Source: Ophiostoma sp. CBS 140.51 (lineage: Eukaryota; Ascomycota; Sordariomycetes; Ophiostomatales; Ophiostomataceae). From it: a DNA stretch of 24,205 bases. Position 1 is the first letter of the stretch, and each line of letters starts with the position of its first letter. The notes beneath the pieces were generated by a model that was not told the origin of the DNA, made no database searches, and was given only the letters and a program-made list of their open reading frames with translations. Made by a program: the position numbers and the translations under genes. Location: assembly GCA_029298735.1 (NCBI GenBank), contig JANSLP010000424.1:1-24205 (forward strand), given 5' to 3'. Shown piece by piece: positions 1 to 9,154 of the stretch.

Positions 1-2169
1 AGAAAAAGTTAAACTAAAAAGCTTCCACATATACAGATTATCACGTCTTATTCGCCGCGAGGAAAGAAAGAGACCAAAGCTGAGTAGTTCAGTTTACTAT
101 CCACTAAAAGACATAATCTATTATTCCTACCTACACTTCCAAGCACTTGTATTTTCATATTCACCTTATGTCATCTTTATTACCTCACCCAAGCAACTAC
201 ATAGCAGTAGATGACCTCGACCAATTTTTTGTTTATCCAAAGAGGAAACCGGCACTCGACCCCTGCATACAGCCGTTACTACTTGTCCTCTTGTCTGTCT
301 ACCACATACTAGCAATTTATTTTATATGTTCACGTCCGTATTTTTTCTCTCCAGTCTATCATTCCCAATCTTCCTGTATTTCTCCTACTCCCCATATCTC
401 CCCGGATATCCGGGAAAAGTGGCTCGACCGTGCTCCTAGTCCCACTTACCACTATGGCTGTTGAGCTTCTCGATTCTCGCTACTTTGCATCTGTCGCATT
501 CTCACTTGTTTTCTTGAGCATTTCCTTCTTCCACTTGCCGCTCACTTCATTTATTTACTTCACTTGGCTCTTCCCTCCGCCCCCAACCCCGTCATTCCAC
601 GGCTCCGCCTCCTCCTTTTCCTCTTTTTTCTCTCGTCACATCGTAGTCCCGCCCGACCGTGTATTTGGGAATTTCCCAGCGGACCATCTTCTTTATGTTT
701 CATGTGCTGCATCCTATTCTCTGTGAAGTTTCTGCTGTCGCCGTTGGGGGCGAAAAGAAGGCTGCCGAGTTGACCCAACTTGATAACTGTCGGATGGCTT
801 TGATTGTTGACAATCACGCAAAATTTGCTTATATAGGACCTCAAAGCAACCAGAACCTCAATCTGTTAAGCAAGTTCTTTAGACTTTGAAAAGCAAACCC
901 GGCTTTCTACTATCATTAAGTGCAGCTTTTATTTTCATTTTTTTAAAAGATTTACAGAGTACGTTACTGTTTAGTTCTGTATTTCCTGTTTAATATTTGT
1001 CCCTGCAACAATCAACAGCCTTGATAAATTCTGAAAATCCTGCAGTTGCGAGTATTCCAAGAGTTTTGATCTGATGTCTTTGTCTTTTCCATATTACGCC
1101 GAGGCAGGCTGTGTCATAAAAGTTGTAAACATTTGCGGATCGAGCCAAGAAGGAAGAAATAGAAGAAGCATACTGCCTTGATCCCATCATCAACTAACAG
1201 GAACAGTGCCAGATTGGGTGAATAACACAATACACATATGACAATACAAATTAATTGCTCGTTCCTTGTATTGTATCCGACCCAGTCGCAGCATAGTACG
1301 GTTGTTGCAGGCGTGACCGCCAAGGCCCCCTGCCATAGCAGGCAGGAATAAAGAGGACAAGGCGAGAAGATGCCGCTCTGGATAAAGTCAATTATTGTCT
1401 TTGGCAGCCCATCTTGGTACTTTCCTATTTCTCTATGGTGCCTTTTTCTGTGCCTTTTCTCCCTCTGCCTCCTGTGTCTTTTCTCCCATATTCCCCACAA
1501 TGCCACAACAGAAACTGGAGTCCGCAATTTGGCTGCTGTTGCGTGAGGCGTTACTTGTCTGTTGCTTTTATCTCCTCATTTTAATGTTCTGGATGTTTCC
1601 TTGTTGTTTCTCTTCTTGGTGTTTCTCTGTTGGCTGAAATCGTTGCGTGTATCTTGGTTGTCCCTTCTTTTCTTTGGATCCTGATTTTTCCTTCTTTCCT
1701 CATTTCGCCTTTAACTTCATCGCACCTTCCAAACAACAACAAAAGAAAGCCGTCACATCAATACCCATTTACGTTCTTGCCTTCTTGAGTCGTTACCCCC
1801 ATCGACCGGCCGCTCACTCTTTCCTTTGCGCCCTCTCTTCACGCTTTATCTGGCAAATCGTTTCTTTTCGCCTCCTTTTCTACATCTCATCACATCTTCC
1901 TTCTCCTCATCATCTTGATTTCGTGCATCCTCACTTCCACTCTCCATTACACCAACAGCACAAAATTCACCGAGCAGGCAATCCTCGACAGCAAGCCTGC
2001 GGGGAATGGCCTACGCCCCCAGGTGAAGAAGGTCTGCCGACTTGATCCAAAGAACAAAGCTCGGCAAATCACAACAAACGAAACACGACGAAGACGACCA
2101 GCATCTAAATTACCAGAAAAGACGAGAGTAAACCAACTCTTATAGGGAGCAGGCCGGCAACGTCGCAAT
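1..2169. other. Gene-poor left flank and leader of the wall-protein gene
   Basis: I see no convincing gene here. The open frames are short, AT-rich, rich in Phe/Ser/Pro from pyrimidine tracts, and lack the G/C third-position bias of the real genes in this window. The part from about 1640 to 2169 is CT- then CA-rich and probably serves as promoter and 5' leader of the wall-protein gene starting at 2170. A perfect 14-bp palindrome lies at 401-414. A small hairpin-forming sequence (CCTGC, loop CATA, GCAGG) lies near 1330-1343. Confidence 0.6.
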
Positions 2170-4833
2170 ATGGTCGCCTCACGACACTCTCTCTTGCTGC
2201 TGGCGGCACTCGTCAGATATGGTTTCATCGGCGCAGATGCACAGGTATCAGAAAAGGACCCCGATACCATGTCTGAATCATCTTTGCCGCCATCGCTATC
2301 ATTGCCATCGCCATCATCATCTTCCGTCACCGGTAACAGCCAGCTGCCGTCTTTCAGTCAAGCATCCGGTGATGACTTGACAGTAGATGTTCCACCAGAA
2401 TCTGTTTGGGGCTCAAGTTCAGGCTCGACTGAAGAAAGCACCAACTTGAGTTTGACGGCTTCTTCTGTCTCTTCGACAACATTTCCAACACCGCCAGCTT
2501 CTCCACAAACAACTGTGCCATTCACTATGACAACCTCACCTGATAGCACATCTTCTACGGGGAGCAATAGGATACCTATTGGAACGGGCATCTCCAACTC
2601 TACCGCAAAAGATGTTCCATTGTCTCAGCCTCCACGGTTTTCCAACACATCGTCACTACCATCTGTGACATCCCCTTCACTTTCGTCCTCAGTATCCTTT
2701 ATCCTGTTTAATAGCAGTCTTCCTGTGGCCACGGCTGTCCCAAACTGGACAAACCAGCTCACGGGAAATGCCACCATAATAAAGAAAGTCCCTGGCGAGT
2801 TTCCCGTGTGCCGCGCAGTTTACTGTAACGGCGCTATTATCACCACTGAGACCAACAATTGCACTCGCCCTGGCCTTGCCGGCAACGACACAGCAAGCGT
2901 TTTTGGTATCGCTGCTGCCCCTCCACCTCCGGTGCATGTCATTATAACGACAACAATCACGAGCTTAACCACGACGATCAGCTCAAGGACATACACAAGC
3001 ACCATTACGTGCTACAACGAGGATGACTGCAAATTCATAGAAGACACACTTGCAACGCAATTCGGCGTTGAGACTGTTAGTTTGGCGACGGTTGGTATAA
3101 TCGATACCACTACGGCGCTCACCACCTATACGTCAGTCGCCGTGGAAGGGCTTCGCCAACCTGCCATCGCCGCTGCCACGGCTTTCAATGCAGCAGCTGC
3201 AGTAACGACACTTCCTTTGGGTGCGACGGTATTTAACGGCACATTCAACACGTGCTTGTTGCCACCCGGTGCGATAAACACGATTGTCCATTGCTGGGGC
3301 CCGGGTCCAACACCGTCACAGTTAACATGCTTTGAGCAACCGGTGGACGGTGCCCCTTCTGTGTTGACCGACATTGCGGAAGTGATAAATGCATGCATGA
3401 TTGTCACGACGATGAAAGTCCCTACCATTGTCACAGACATGCCGACAGATACACTGCCCGACTATGACTATCCGGGCCCCACGGACGAGCCACATTACAC
3501 CATATCAAATCAACCGATCAATACAAATTTTGTTATCAATCCAGGAGGCTTCCGGGATACCGGCATTGGCGCACCTGTGGATACAGACACGCCTGTTGAT
3601 ACAACATGGATTGGCAGCACGACCGTGTCTGTTGGTATCGTGCCGTCGGGTGTCGTCATCGGGACCAGCACAATCGTGGATGCTCCAGACGGATCGGCAC
3701 AGACTGTTGTCGTTGATGGGATTACATATACCATTGACCCTACTCAGATTTATGGGTTGGGCTCATATGTCAATCGACCGTCATGGTCCAACAGCTTCAA
3801 CAACTACAATCCATTCATAATTCCGGCAGTCATAGTGACTAGCTCCATTTCAGGTGTCCTCGCCGGTCTTCCGGTGCAAGTCAGCAGCAACACCATAGAA
3901 GTGGACGGCACACCATTTTCGATTCCTCTGCAGCCCAGCGTGGCCACCGTTCACGGCAGCGTGACGGTGCATCTCGGCCCTGACGGTGTCGTTGCCGGCG
4001 GCGAGACTTTGAGCATGTCACCGGTGGTGATTTCAGCAGCACCTGGAAGCAACGGCAATGTCGCAGTCGGTGGTGGTGGAGGAAGTGAGATTGTCGTGGC
4101 CGGTGGCACCGTCCTGACTATTGATGACACCAATGTTGTTGTTGGCGGGCACAGTATTGCTTACAATGCAGTCGCCGGCGCACTTTCAACATCGACTGTG
4201 CTGACCGTTGCCGGTGATGCCATCACTATCGTTCCAGCTTCGAACAACAAAGGTGGCAGTGGCAGCAACGGTGGCCATGGAGGTGTCTTTATTGTTGTCC
4301 ACGGCACCACCATGGCGGCACCCGTACATGGCTCGACACACTACGAGCTTGTGGGCGGCGCTACCTTTACCGAGGTGAGCCCGTCTGTGATTGTTCTTGA
4401 CGGGCACTCTTATACCATTGGTCCAGCAGTAGCAGCCGCTACCGGAGGTCTTGCTGCTGCCGTGGCAGCCCCTGGTGCCACACCCACGACAGTTGTTGTC
4501 GGTGGTGAGACAGTGACTATTGGACCGGGCGGCGTCACAGTTGGCGGTACCCTGACATTCCGGTATCCGTTTGTGGCTACACCAGCAGTCACTCTCACCG
4601 GAATGGCAACAATAACGGGCACAGCGGCGATGAGGCCCGGTGCTGTTGGTGGCTTGCAGTCGAACACCATGCCGACGGCGACGAGCATGCCGCAAAATGT
4701 GGGCGGTTTTGGAGCGGCCGACAGTGGTAAGAAGAATGTCTCTTCACGACCGATGTCGTCCGTAGCGGCAATAGTTGTCTCCTTGGTGGTATCTTTGGGG
4801 GTGGCAATGTCGTCTTTGATTTATTTTGTTTGA
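2170..4833 (+). CDS. Secreted Ser/Thr-rich GPI-anchored cell-wall/adhesin-like protein, 887 aa
   Basis: This is a single uninterrupted reading frame. It starts with a signal peptide: basic MVASRH, then a Leu/Ala-rich core, with likely cleavage after about residue 25 (ADA-Q). Residues 30-200 are Ser/Thr/Pro-rich with many NxS/T sites, so probably heavily glycosylated. A middle region carries all nine cysteines (214, 219, 231, 281, 287, 362, 375, 387, 409). Residues about 513-800 contain at least six copies of a short beta-strand-like motif of the form V-V-V-x-G-x-x-x-T-I-x-P (for example VVVDGITYTIDP, IVLDGHSYTIGP, VVVGGETVTIGP). The C-terminus is a Gly/Ser-rich linker followed by about 20 hydrophobic residues with no cytoplasmic tail, typical of a GPI attachment signal. 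The likely role is structural or adhesive at the wall surface; no catalytic domain is visible. The ATG at 2170 is chosen because it directly gives the signal peptide. Confidence is high for a secreted GPI protein, low for any specific function. Confidence 0.85.
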   Translation: MVASRHSLLLLAALVRYGFIGADAQVSEKDPDTMSESSLPPSLSLPSPSSSSVTGNSQLPSFSQASGDDLTVDVPPESVWGSSSGSTEESTNLSLTASSVSSTTFPTPPASPQTTVPFTMTTSPDSTSSTGSNRIPIGTGISNSTAKDVPLSQPPRFSNTSSLPSVTSPSLSSSVSFILFNSSLPVATAVPNWTNQLTGNATIIKKVPGEFPVCRAVYCNGAIITTETNNCTRPGLAGNDTASVFGIAAAPPPPVHVIITTTITSLTTTISSRTYTSTITCYNEDDCKFIEDTLATQFGVETVSLATVGIIDTTTALTTYTSVAVEGLRQPAIAAATAFNAAAAVTTLPLGATVFNGTFNTCLLPPGAINTIVHCWGPGPTPSQLTCFEQPVDGAPSVLTDIAEVINACMIVTTMKVPTIVTDMPTDTLPDYDYPGPTDEPHYTISNQPINTNFVINPGGFRDTGIGAPVDTDTPVDTTWIGSTTVSVGIVPSGVVIGTSTIVDAPDGSAQTVVVDGITYTIDPTQIYGLGSYVNRPSWSNSFNNYNPFIIPAVIVTSSISGVLAGLPVQVSSNTIEVDGTPFSIPLQPSVATVHGSVTVHLGPDGVVAGGETLSMSPVVISAAPGSNGNVAVGGGGGSEIVVAGGTVLTIDDTNVVVGGHSIAYNAVAGALSTSTVLTVAGDAITIVPASNNKGGSGSNGGHGGVFIVVHGTTMAAPVHGSTHYELVGGATFTEVSPSVIVLDGHSYTIGPAVAAATGGLAAAVAAPGATPTTVVVGGETVTIGPGGVTVGGTLTFRYPFVATPAVTLTGMATITGTAAMRPGAVGGLQSNTMPTATSMPQNVGGFGAADSGKKNVSSRPMSSVAAIVVSLVVSLGVAMSSLIYFV

Positions 4834-5649
4834 TTTATTTTGTCATTTCTGGAGGTTTACAGTGTAGTTAGCATAGCGACGGCGTTTTAGGTGGTGGTTT
4901 GGGCCAACTTGTCTAAGGACACATACTGTCGTTTTCGGTTGGTGTTATTTGCTTTTGTCTCTTCAAAGATCGCATTTCTTCCTATGACCTCATCGACCCT
5001 ATATATTACCCCAATTTGGATTCTTTTTACGATATAAAAACATTCGCAGACAGCTAGGAGCGGTTGGTGGATGCCCTGGACGGTACAAGCTGTGGGCATT
5101 GTGATGCAGTTTTAGCGAACACGGCGTCTTCAAAGACATCGAGATGTCAACACTAACCAAAGCAGCTACGAAAACTAAGCAAAATTTGAAATTAAATTTA
5201 TCATGCGACTATTTCAACGTTTCTTTCTTGATGGCTCCTTCTGTTTGTGTTGATGTATTTTGTGGCTTTGTAGCTTTTGTTGATTTCACACGTGACAGCG
5301 ATACGCGCCTGCCGTATTTGGTGTACTTGGTTGGTGTGTGGTGGTCCACACCTGATCAAAGTTCGCCCTCAAGGCCAATCGGCTTGCGTCGGTTGCCTAC
5401 CACTCAGCCGACCTCAAACATCCTAGGGACCACGGCCTCATGATAAGGGATCAAGGGTCGTTTGTTGATGAGCAGGTGCGCGATGTCTCAAATTTAGGCA
5501 GATGCTGTGAATGAGGTTGAATTTCTTGGTTTTACTTTATCTTCTTCCCCTCTTCTTATCTTCCCCTCAGTTTGAATCTTACAATCTTCGACCTCACTTT
5601 TATTCTTCATCTTCAACAAAACATCAACATCCATTTACACAACGTCGCC
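4834..5649. other. Intergenic region between wall protein and dioxygenase genes
   Basis: This stretch holds the 3' region of the wall-protein gene and the promoter and leader of the IPNS-like gene. A 99-codon open frame at 5144-5443 has no coding bias or recognisable domain and I do not call it. From about 5510 to 5649 the sequence becomes pyrimidine-rich and then CAACA-rich just before the ATG, as is usual for fungal 5' leaders. I see no canonical AATAAA after the stop at 4833. Confidence 0.5.
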
Positions 5650-6947
5650 ATGGACCTCCCTATTATCGATCTCGACCTTTTCCGGACGCTGCCCCGCGAC
5701 GATCCCCGCGTCCTCGCCGAGTGCCGTCGTGCCGCCGATGCCCTCGTCGAGTTTGGCGCGTTGGTCTTGCACGATGGCCGCGTCGCCGAGGCTGACAATG
5801 ACAAGTTTCTGGATCTACTGGAGTCTTACTTTGCCCAGCCGGCCGATACCCTGCACCAAGACGAACGCCCTCAACTTGGCTACCAGGTCGGCGTCACGCT
5901 CGAAAACACCGAGACGCCCAAGTGCGCGGTGGACGAGCCGTGTCTGGACGTGATTGCACGACTGGCTCCGAGTGAACGGCCCCTTGATATTGGTGGACAC
6001 CACCCAGACCCCAAGTGCCGCTTCTTTTGGCGCATGTCGGAGAAGCCTCCTTACGAGACCGCGTTTCCGGGGCTCAACGCGCCGAATGTCGTGCCGGCGA
6101 CGGACGATGCGTCGATCCGAGAGCGATGGACACCCGTGATGAACCAATGGGGTGCAGCCATGAAGGAGGCGTAAGTCGAGGAGCATGCTTGAGTTCAATG
6201 TTATCTGCTCGGTGCTAACAACTTAGGGTCACTGGCGTTGCCGAGATGGCGGCTGTCGGGTTCGGTCTGCCCGCCGAGACGTTTAGCGATGCCGGTCGTT
6301 ATGGGTGAGTTGACTCCATCTCTCTCCAATATTTAATCACACACTGACTTTGTAGCCCCCACCTCCTTGCACCGACAGCGTCCGACTTGGACAAGTACGG
6401 CGCCCGCGATACGATTCTGGCCGGCTTCCATACTGACCTCAACTTCTTGACCATCCACGGCCGCTCACGCTTTCCCGGTCTGCATGTCTGGGCCCGCAAC
6501 ACGGGCCGCCGGATTGCAGTAGCCATCCCTCCCGGCCGCCATCTGTTAGTTCAAGCCGGCAAACAGCTCGAGCACCTGTCCGGTGGGCTCGTCAAGGCTG
6601 GATACCACGAAGTCGTTGTCAACGAAAAGACCCAGGCCGTCGTAGCTTCCCGGAAAGCAGCAGAGCCCGACCGTCCAGCGATCCGCATATCCTCCACATT
6701 CTTCTGGCACCTAGCTTCGGACGTGGACCTTGCACCGCTGCCAGCACTGGCCGAGAAGGCACAGGCGTTGCGGGCGGACAAGCTGGCCCAAGGACTGGAT
6801 GAGGGCGCAGCTGTACAGTATGCGCCGATGAAGGTTGGCCAGCAAGTGCAAAAGTGGGTTACCTCTTTGACTGTGCTGTCATAAATTATGTGCGAATGCT
6901 AACCATTCTTCTGCAGTGAGCTCAAGCACATTGCGTTGATGACATGA
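5650..6947 (+). CDS. Fe(II)/2-oxoglutarate-dependent oxygenase, isopenicillin-N-synthase-like fold, 375 aa, four exons
   Basis: Exons are 5650-6170, 6227-6304, 6356-6853 and 6917-6947; they sum to 376 codons including the stop. Introns are 56, 51 and 63 nt with donors GTAAGT, GTGAGT and GTGGGT; GCTAAC branch boxes are visible in the first and third. The N-terminus (MDLPIIDLDLF) matches the DIOX_N start of this superfamily. Iron ligands are His225 and Asp227 (GFHTDLNF) and the distal His284 (AGYHEVV). Arg310 with Ser312 (RISSTFF) is the expected 2-oxoglutarate-binding RxS pair. The last exon encodes only about ten residues (N-ELKHIALMT). The family oxidises small molecules using O2 and 2-oxoglutarate, or O2 alone in true IPNS; the substrate cannot be read from sequence. 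I chose the ATG at 5650 because upstream in-frame codons are 5'-leader-like and lack an ATG. The next gene downstream is another, unrelated 2OG oxygenase. Confidence is high for family, low for substrate. Confidence 0.88.
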
Positions 6948-7822
6948 AAATGCAGAACTTCCTTTTTCAAAATTACAGCCTAGCTGTGGCTTATTTTACT
7001 TGTATATTGAACTTTGTGTGATGAAGAAGTGTTTTTTTTATTTGGGGTTATTCGATAATTACTTCTTGAAATTATTTTGTTTGGTACCTCCATTTACAGA
7101 GCTCCCTGGTTGCTCGACCTACACCTGTCATGTTACCGGCGATCGACAGCCATGGCGACAGCTCGCGACTGCAATGCCGCGTATTCTATTGGCTCGTCAT
7201 AGCTGTCTCCTACACACACCTTCGCGGAGACCAATACACTTACCACCCATTGGCCATCGCTGACGGGCTTTTCGTCATTTCAAGAAAGTATTGTCAATTG
7301 AGACTAAGCAACAATACGCAGCCTTGTCGTCAACTACAACAAACCCATTGAACCTATTGAACAACACCGATTTGTAGCATGGAAGGGGGGAGGCCGACCT
7401 CCGCGATGCCGCCATGGATACCGCCATGAAGTCAAATCTGGGGATATCATTCTTGGTGTGGGATGAGCATGCCGGACTCGGCACTTCTTCTCTATTATTT
7501 TGGCCGATTTCTTGGCCGATTGGCGCGGTTTCATCGGTGCCGTTGTCGGGTTCAAGGAGGTAAATTGCCTTTGGGATGGCCTCTCAAATGAGTTCTTTAA
7601 CAAGAGCGAGAGTGGGAGCGAGATGATGTGAGAAGACGACATATGGCATAATGATTTCTCTCGCAATATTGTTGTTGAAGGCTTGTGCTCGACAACACGG
7701 CTATTGGTAAGCTGTTCCTTCTTGTAGAAGTAGATATAACAGAGACCTTTTCCTCCATCTCTTGGTCACCATTTGTTTTCTTTCTCTCTCCACAGACTAT
7801 TTCGTTGTCAACACACTACACA
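6948..7822. other. Intergenic region between the two oxygenase genes
   Basis: The left part (about 6948-7090) is AT-rich and probably the 3' UTR of the IPNS-like gene. The middle (7308-7628) contains a frame that is open for 107 codons except for one TGA; it is listed separately as a possible relic. The right part (about 7690-7822) is the promoter and leader of the TauD-like gene, with an inverted CCAAT (ATTGG, 7703-7707), a TATA-like TATAAC (7735-7740) and a pyrimidine-rich run before the ATG. The promoter motif calls are weak. Confidence 0.45.
7308..7628 (+). pseudogene. Possible gene relic: 107-codon frame interrupted by one TGA
   Basis: One plus-strand frame is open from 7308 to 7628 apart from a single TGA at 7464-7466; it ends at a second TGA at 7629. 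The first half contains SGDIILGVG just before the stop. The second half contains LADFLADWRGFIGAVVGFKE and has C/G-rich third positions like the real genes here. The LADF-LADW pair comes from a 12-bp imperfect tandem repeat at 7500-7523. I do not recognise a family, there is no good start codon, and no clean intron removes the TGA. It may be a decayed gene fragment, an unresolved exon set, or chance. Confidence 0.2.
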
Positions 7823-8991
7823 ATGTCGACCACCACTACCACAATCAACACCAAAACCGAGGGTGCCTCTGAGCCCCTCAAGCTGTCCGTCGCCTACGAC
7901 GAGAAGCTGCATGAGGACGTACGTTGAAAAGGAGACATGCTGTCTACTGCTTCCACCACTAACTCCTCCAGTACAAATACGCCGCCTACCTCCCCGTCTA
8001 CGACGAAAAGACCACCTTCCCGCCGCTCAAGCCGTTTGCCTTTCATGACCGTGGTCTCGTCGCCAACAAGGCCAAGCCCAACCTACTGCCCACCGACCCG
8101 GCTGCTGGTGTCACGGCCACTCGTCTCACGCCCGCCATTGGCACCGAGATCCGCGGTCTCCAGTTGTCGGCACTCACAGATCTCCAAAAAGACGAGCTCG
8201 CCCTCCTCATTGCCGAGCGCGGCGTCGTCATCTTTCGCGACCAGGATTTCAAGGATGCCGGCGTCGAGGCACAAAAGGCGTTTGCCAGCTACTTTGGTCC
8301 CTTGCACATCCACCCGGTCGGCGCACACGTCAAGGACAACTTGGAGTTCCACGATATCTATCTGGGGCCGGACAATGAGTACCGCACGCGCCAGCGGGAC
8401 AACCGCCTCACAACCACGGGATACCACTCGGACGTCTCGTACGAGCACCAGCCGCCCGGCATTACCATTCTGACCTTGCTTAGTGTACCCCCCGTTGGCG
8501 GCGACACGGCCTGGGCGTCGGCGACGGCAGCGTACGAGCGGCTGTCGCCGCCGATCCGCACTTTGCTGGAAGGCTTGCGGGCGGAGCACAGTGGCTTCCC
8601 GCAGGCGGACAATGCCCGCCGCGATGGCAAGCATGTCCGCCGCGAGCCGGTCAAGTCGGAGCACCCGATCGTCAGAGTGCACCCGGCGACGGGTCAAAAG
8701 TCGCTGTTTGTCAACCCGGGCTTCACGAAGCGCATCATTGGTCTCAAGAATGAAGAGTCCGACGCTCTCCTAAAGCTGCTGTTCAAGCACATTACGTTCG
8801 GCCAGGACTTCCAGGTGCGCGTCAAGTGGGAGGAGGGCACAGTGGCGCTGTGGGACAACCGCGTGACGTCGCACACGGCCATCAGTGACTACAATGTGCA
8901 CAACCCGCAGGAAGGGCTGCGGCACGGCGTGCGGCTGACGACGCTGGCCGACAAGCCGACGGGTGTGCACGGGCTGGAGTCGACGTGGTAG
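7823..8991 (+). CDS. TauD/TfdA-family Fe(II)/2-oxoglutarate dioxygenase (sulfonate/taurine-type), 371 aa, two exons
   Basis: Exons are 7823-7918 and 7972-8991, separated by a 53-nt phase-0 intron with donor GTACGT, branch box CACTAAC and acceptor CCAG; without splicing the frame stops at once. Iron ligands are His184 and Asp186 (GYHSDVSYE) and the distal His333 (NRVTSHTA). Thr211 (GGDTAWA) and Arg349/Arg353 (LRHGVRLT) fit the 2-oxoglutarate pocket of the TauD family. Length is near the usual 300-400 aa. Fungal members such as yeast Jlp1 release sulfite from alkylsulfonates or sulfate esters for sulfur supply; related enzymes act on other substrates, so sulfonate is the most likely but unproven one. 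No signal peptide is seen, so it is probably cytosolic. It converges on the F-box gene, 163 bp away. Confidence is high for family, moderate for substrate class. Confidence 0.9.
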
Positions 8992-9039
8992 AGCGTAGCA
9001 GACAGACAAATAGCAATGTGAACAGCAGAATAACGGATT

Positions 9040-9045
9040 AATAAA
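9040..9045 (+). terminator. AATAAA polyadenylation signal of the TauD-like gene
   Basis: A canonical AATAAA lies about 50 nt after the TauD-like stop codon, inside the 163-bp gap to the convergent F-box gene. Position and orientation suit this gene's 3' end. Fungal polyadenylation signals are loosely defined, so confidence is moderate. Confidence 0.5.
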
Positions 9046-9154
9046 AAAGACGATCGAGGCTACGCCACGTTGCTACGAAAGAAAAGCAAGTAGTAAACAA
9101 AATCAAAACATACAACCACTGTAAACAACTCTCCTGAACACTCTCGCCCTCGTA

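Noticed and set aside
1114..1527. 137-codon minus-strand frame in the left flank
   Set aside because: The start is followed by Arg/Lys/His-rich then Cys-rich random-looking sequence, with no coding bias or recognisable motif.
4186..4695. 169-codon minus-strand frame opposite the wall protein
   Set aside because: Rich in Cys, Arg and His as expected from reading Gly/Val/Thr codons backwards; no domain.
5144..5443. 99-codon ATG frame between the wall protein and IPNS-like genes
   Set aside because: Third positions are unbiased, there is no domain, and the product looks random.
5572..5649. Upstream extension of the IPNS-like protein from a TTG
   Set aside because: There is no ATG, the composition is leader-like, and MDLPIIDLDLF at 5650 matches the normal family start.
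5650..8991. Idea that the oxygenase pair belongs to a secondary-metabolite gene cluster
   Set aside because: No polyketide synthase, NRPS, terpene synthase, transporter or cluster regulator is in the window.
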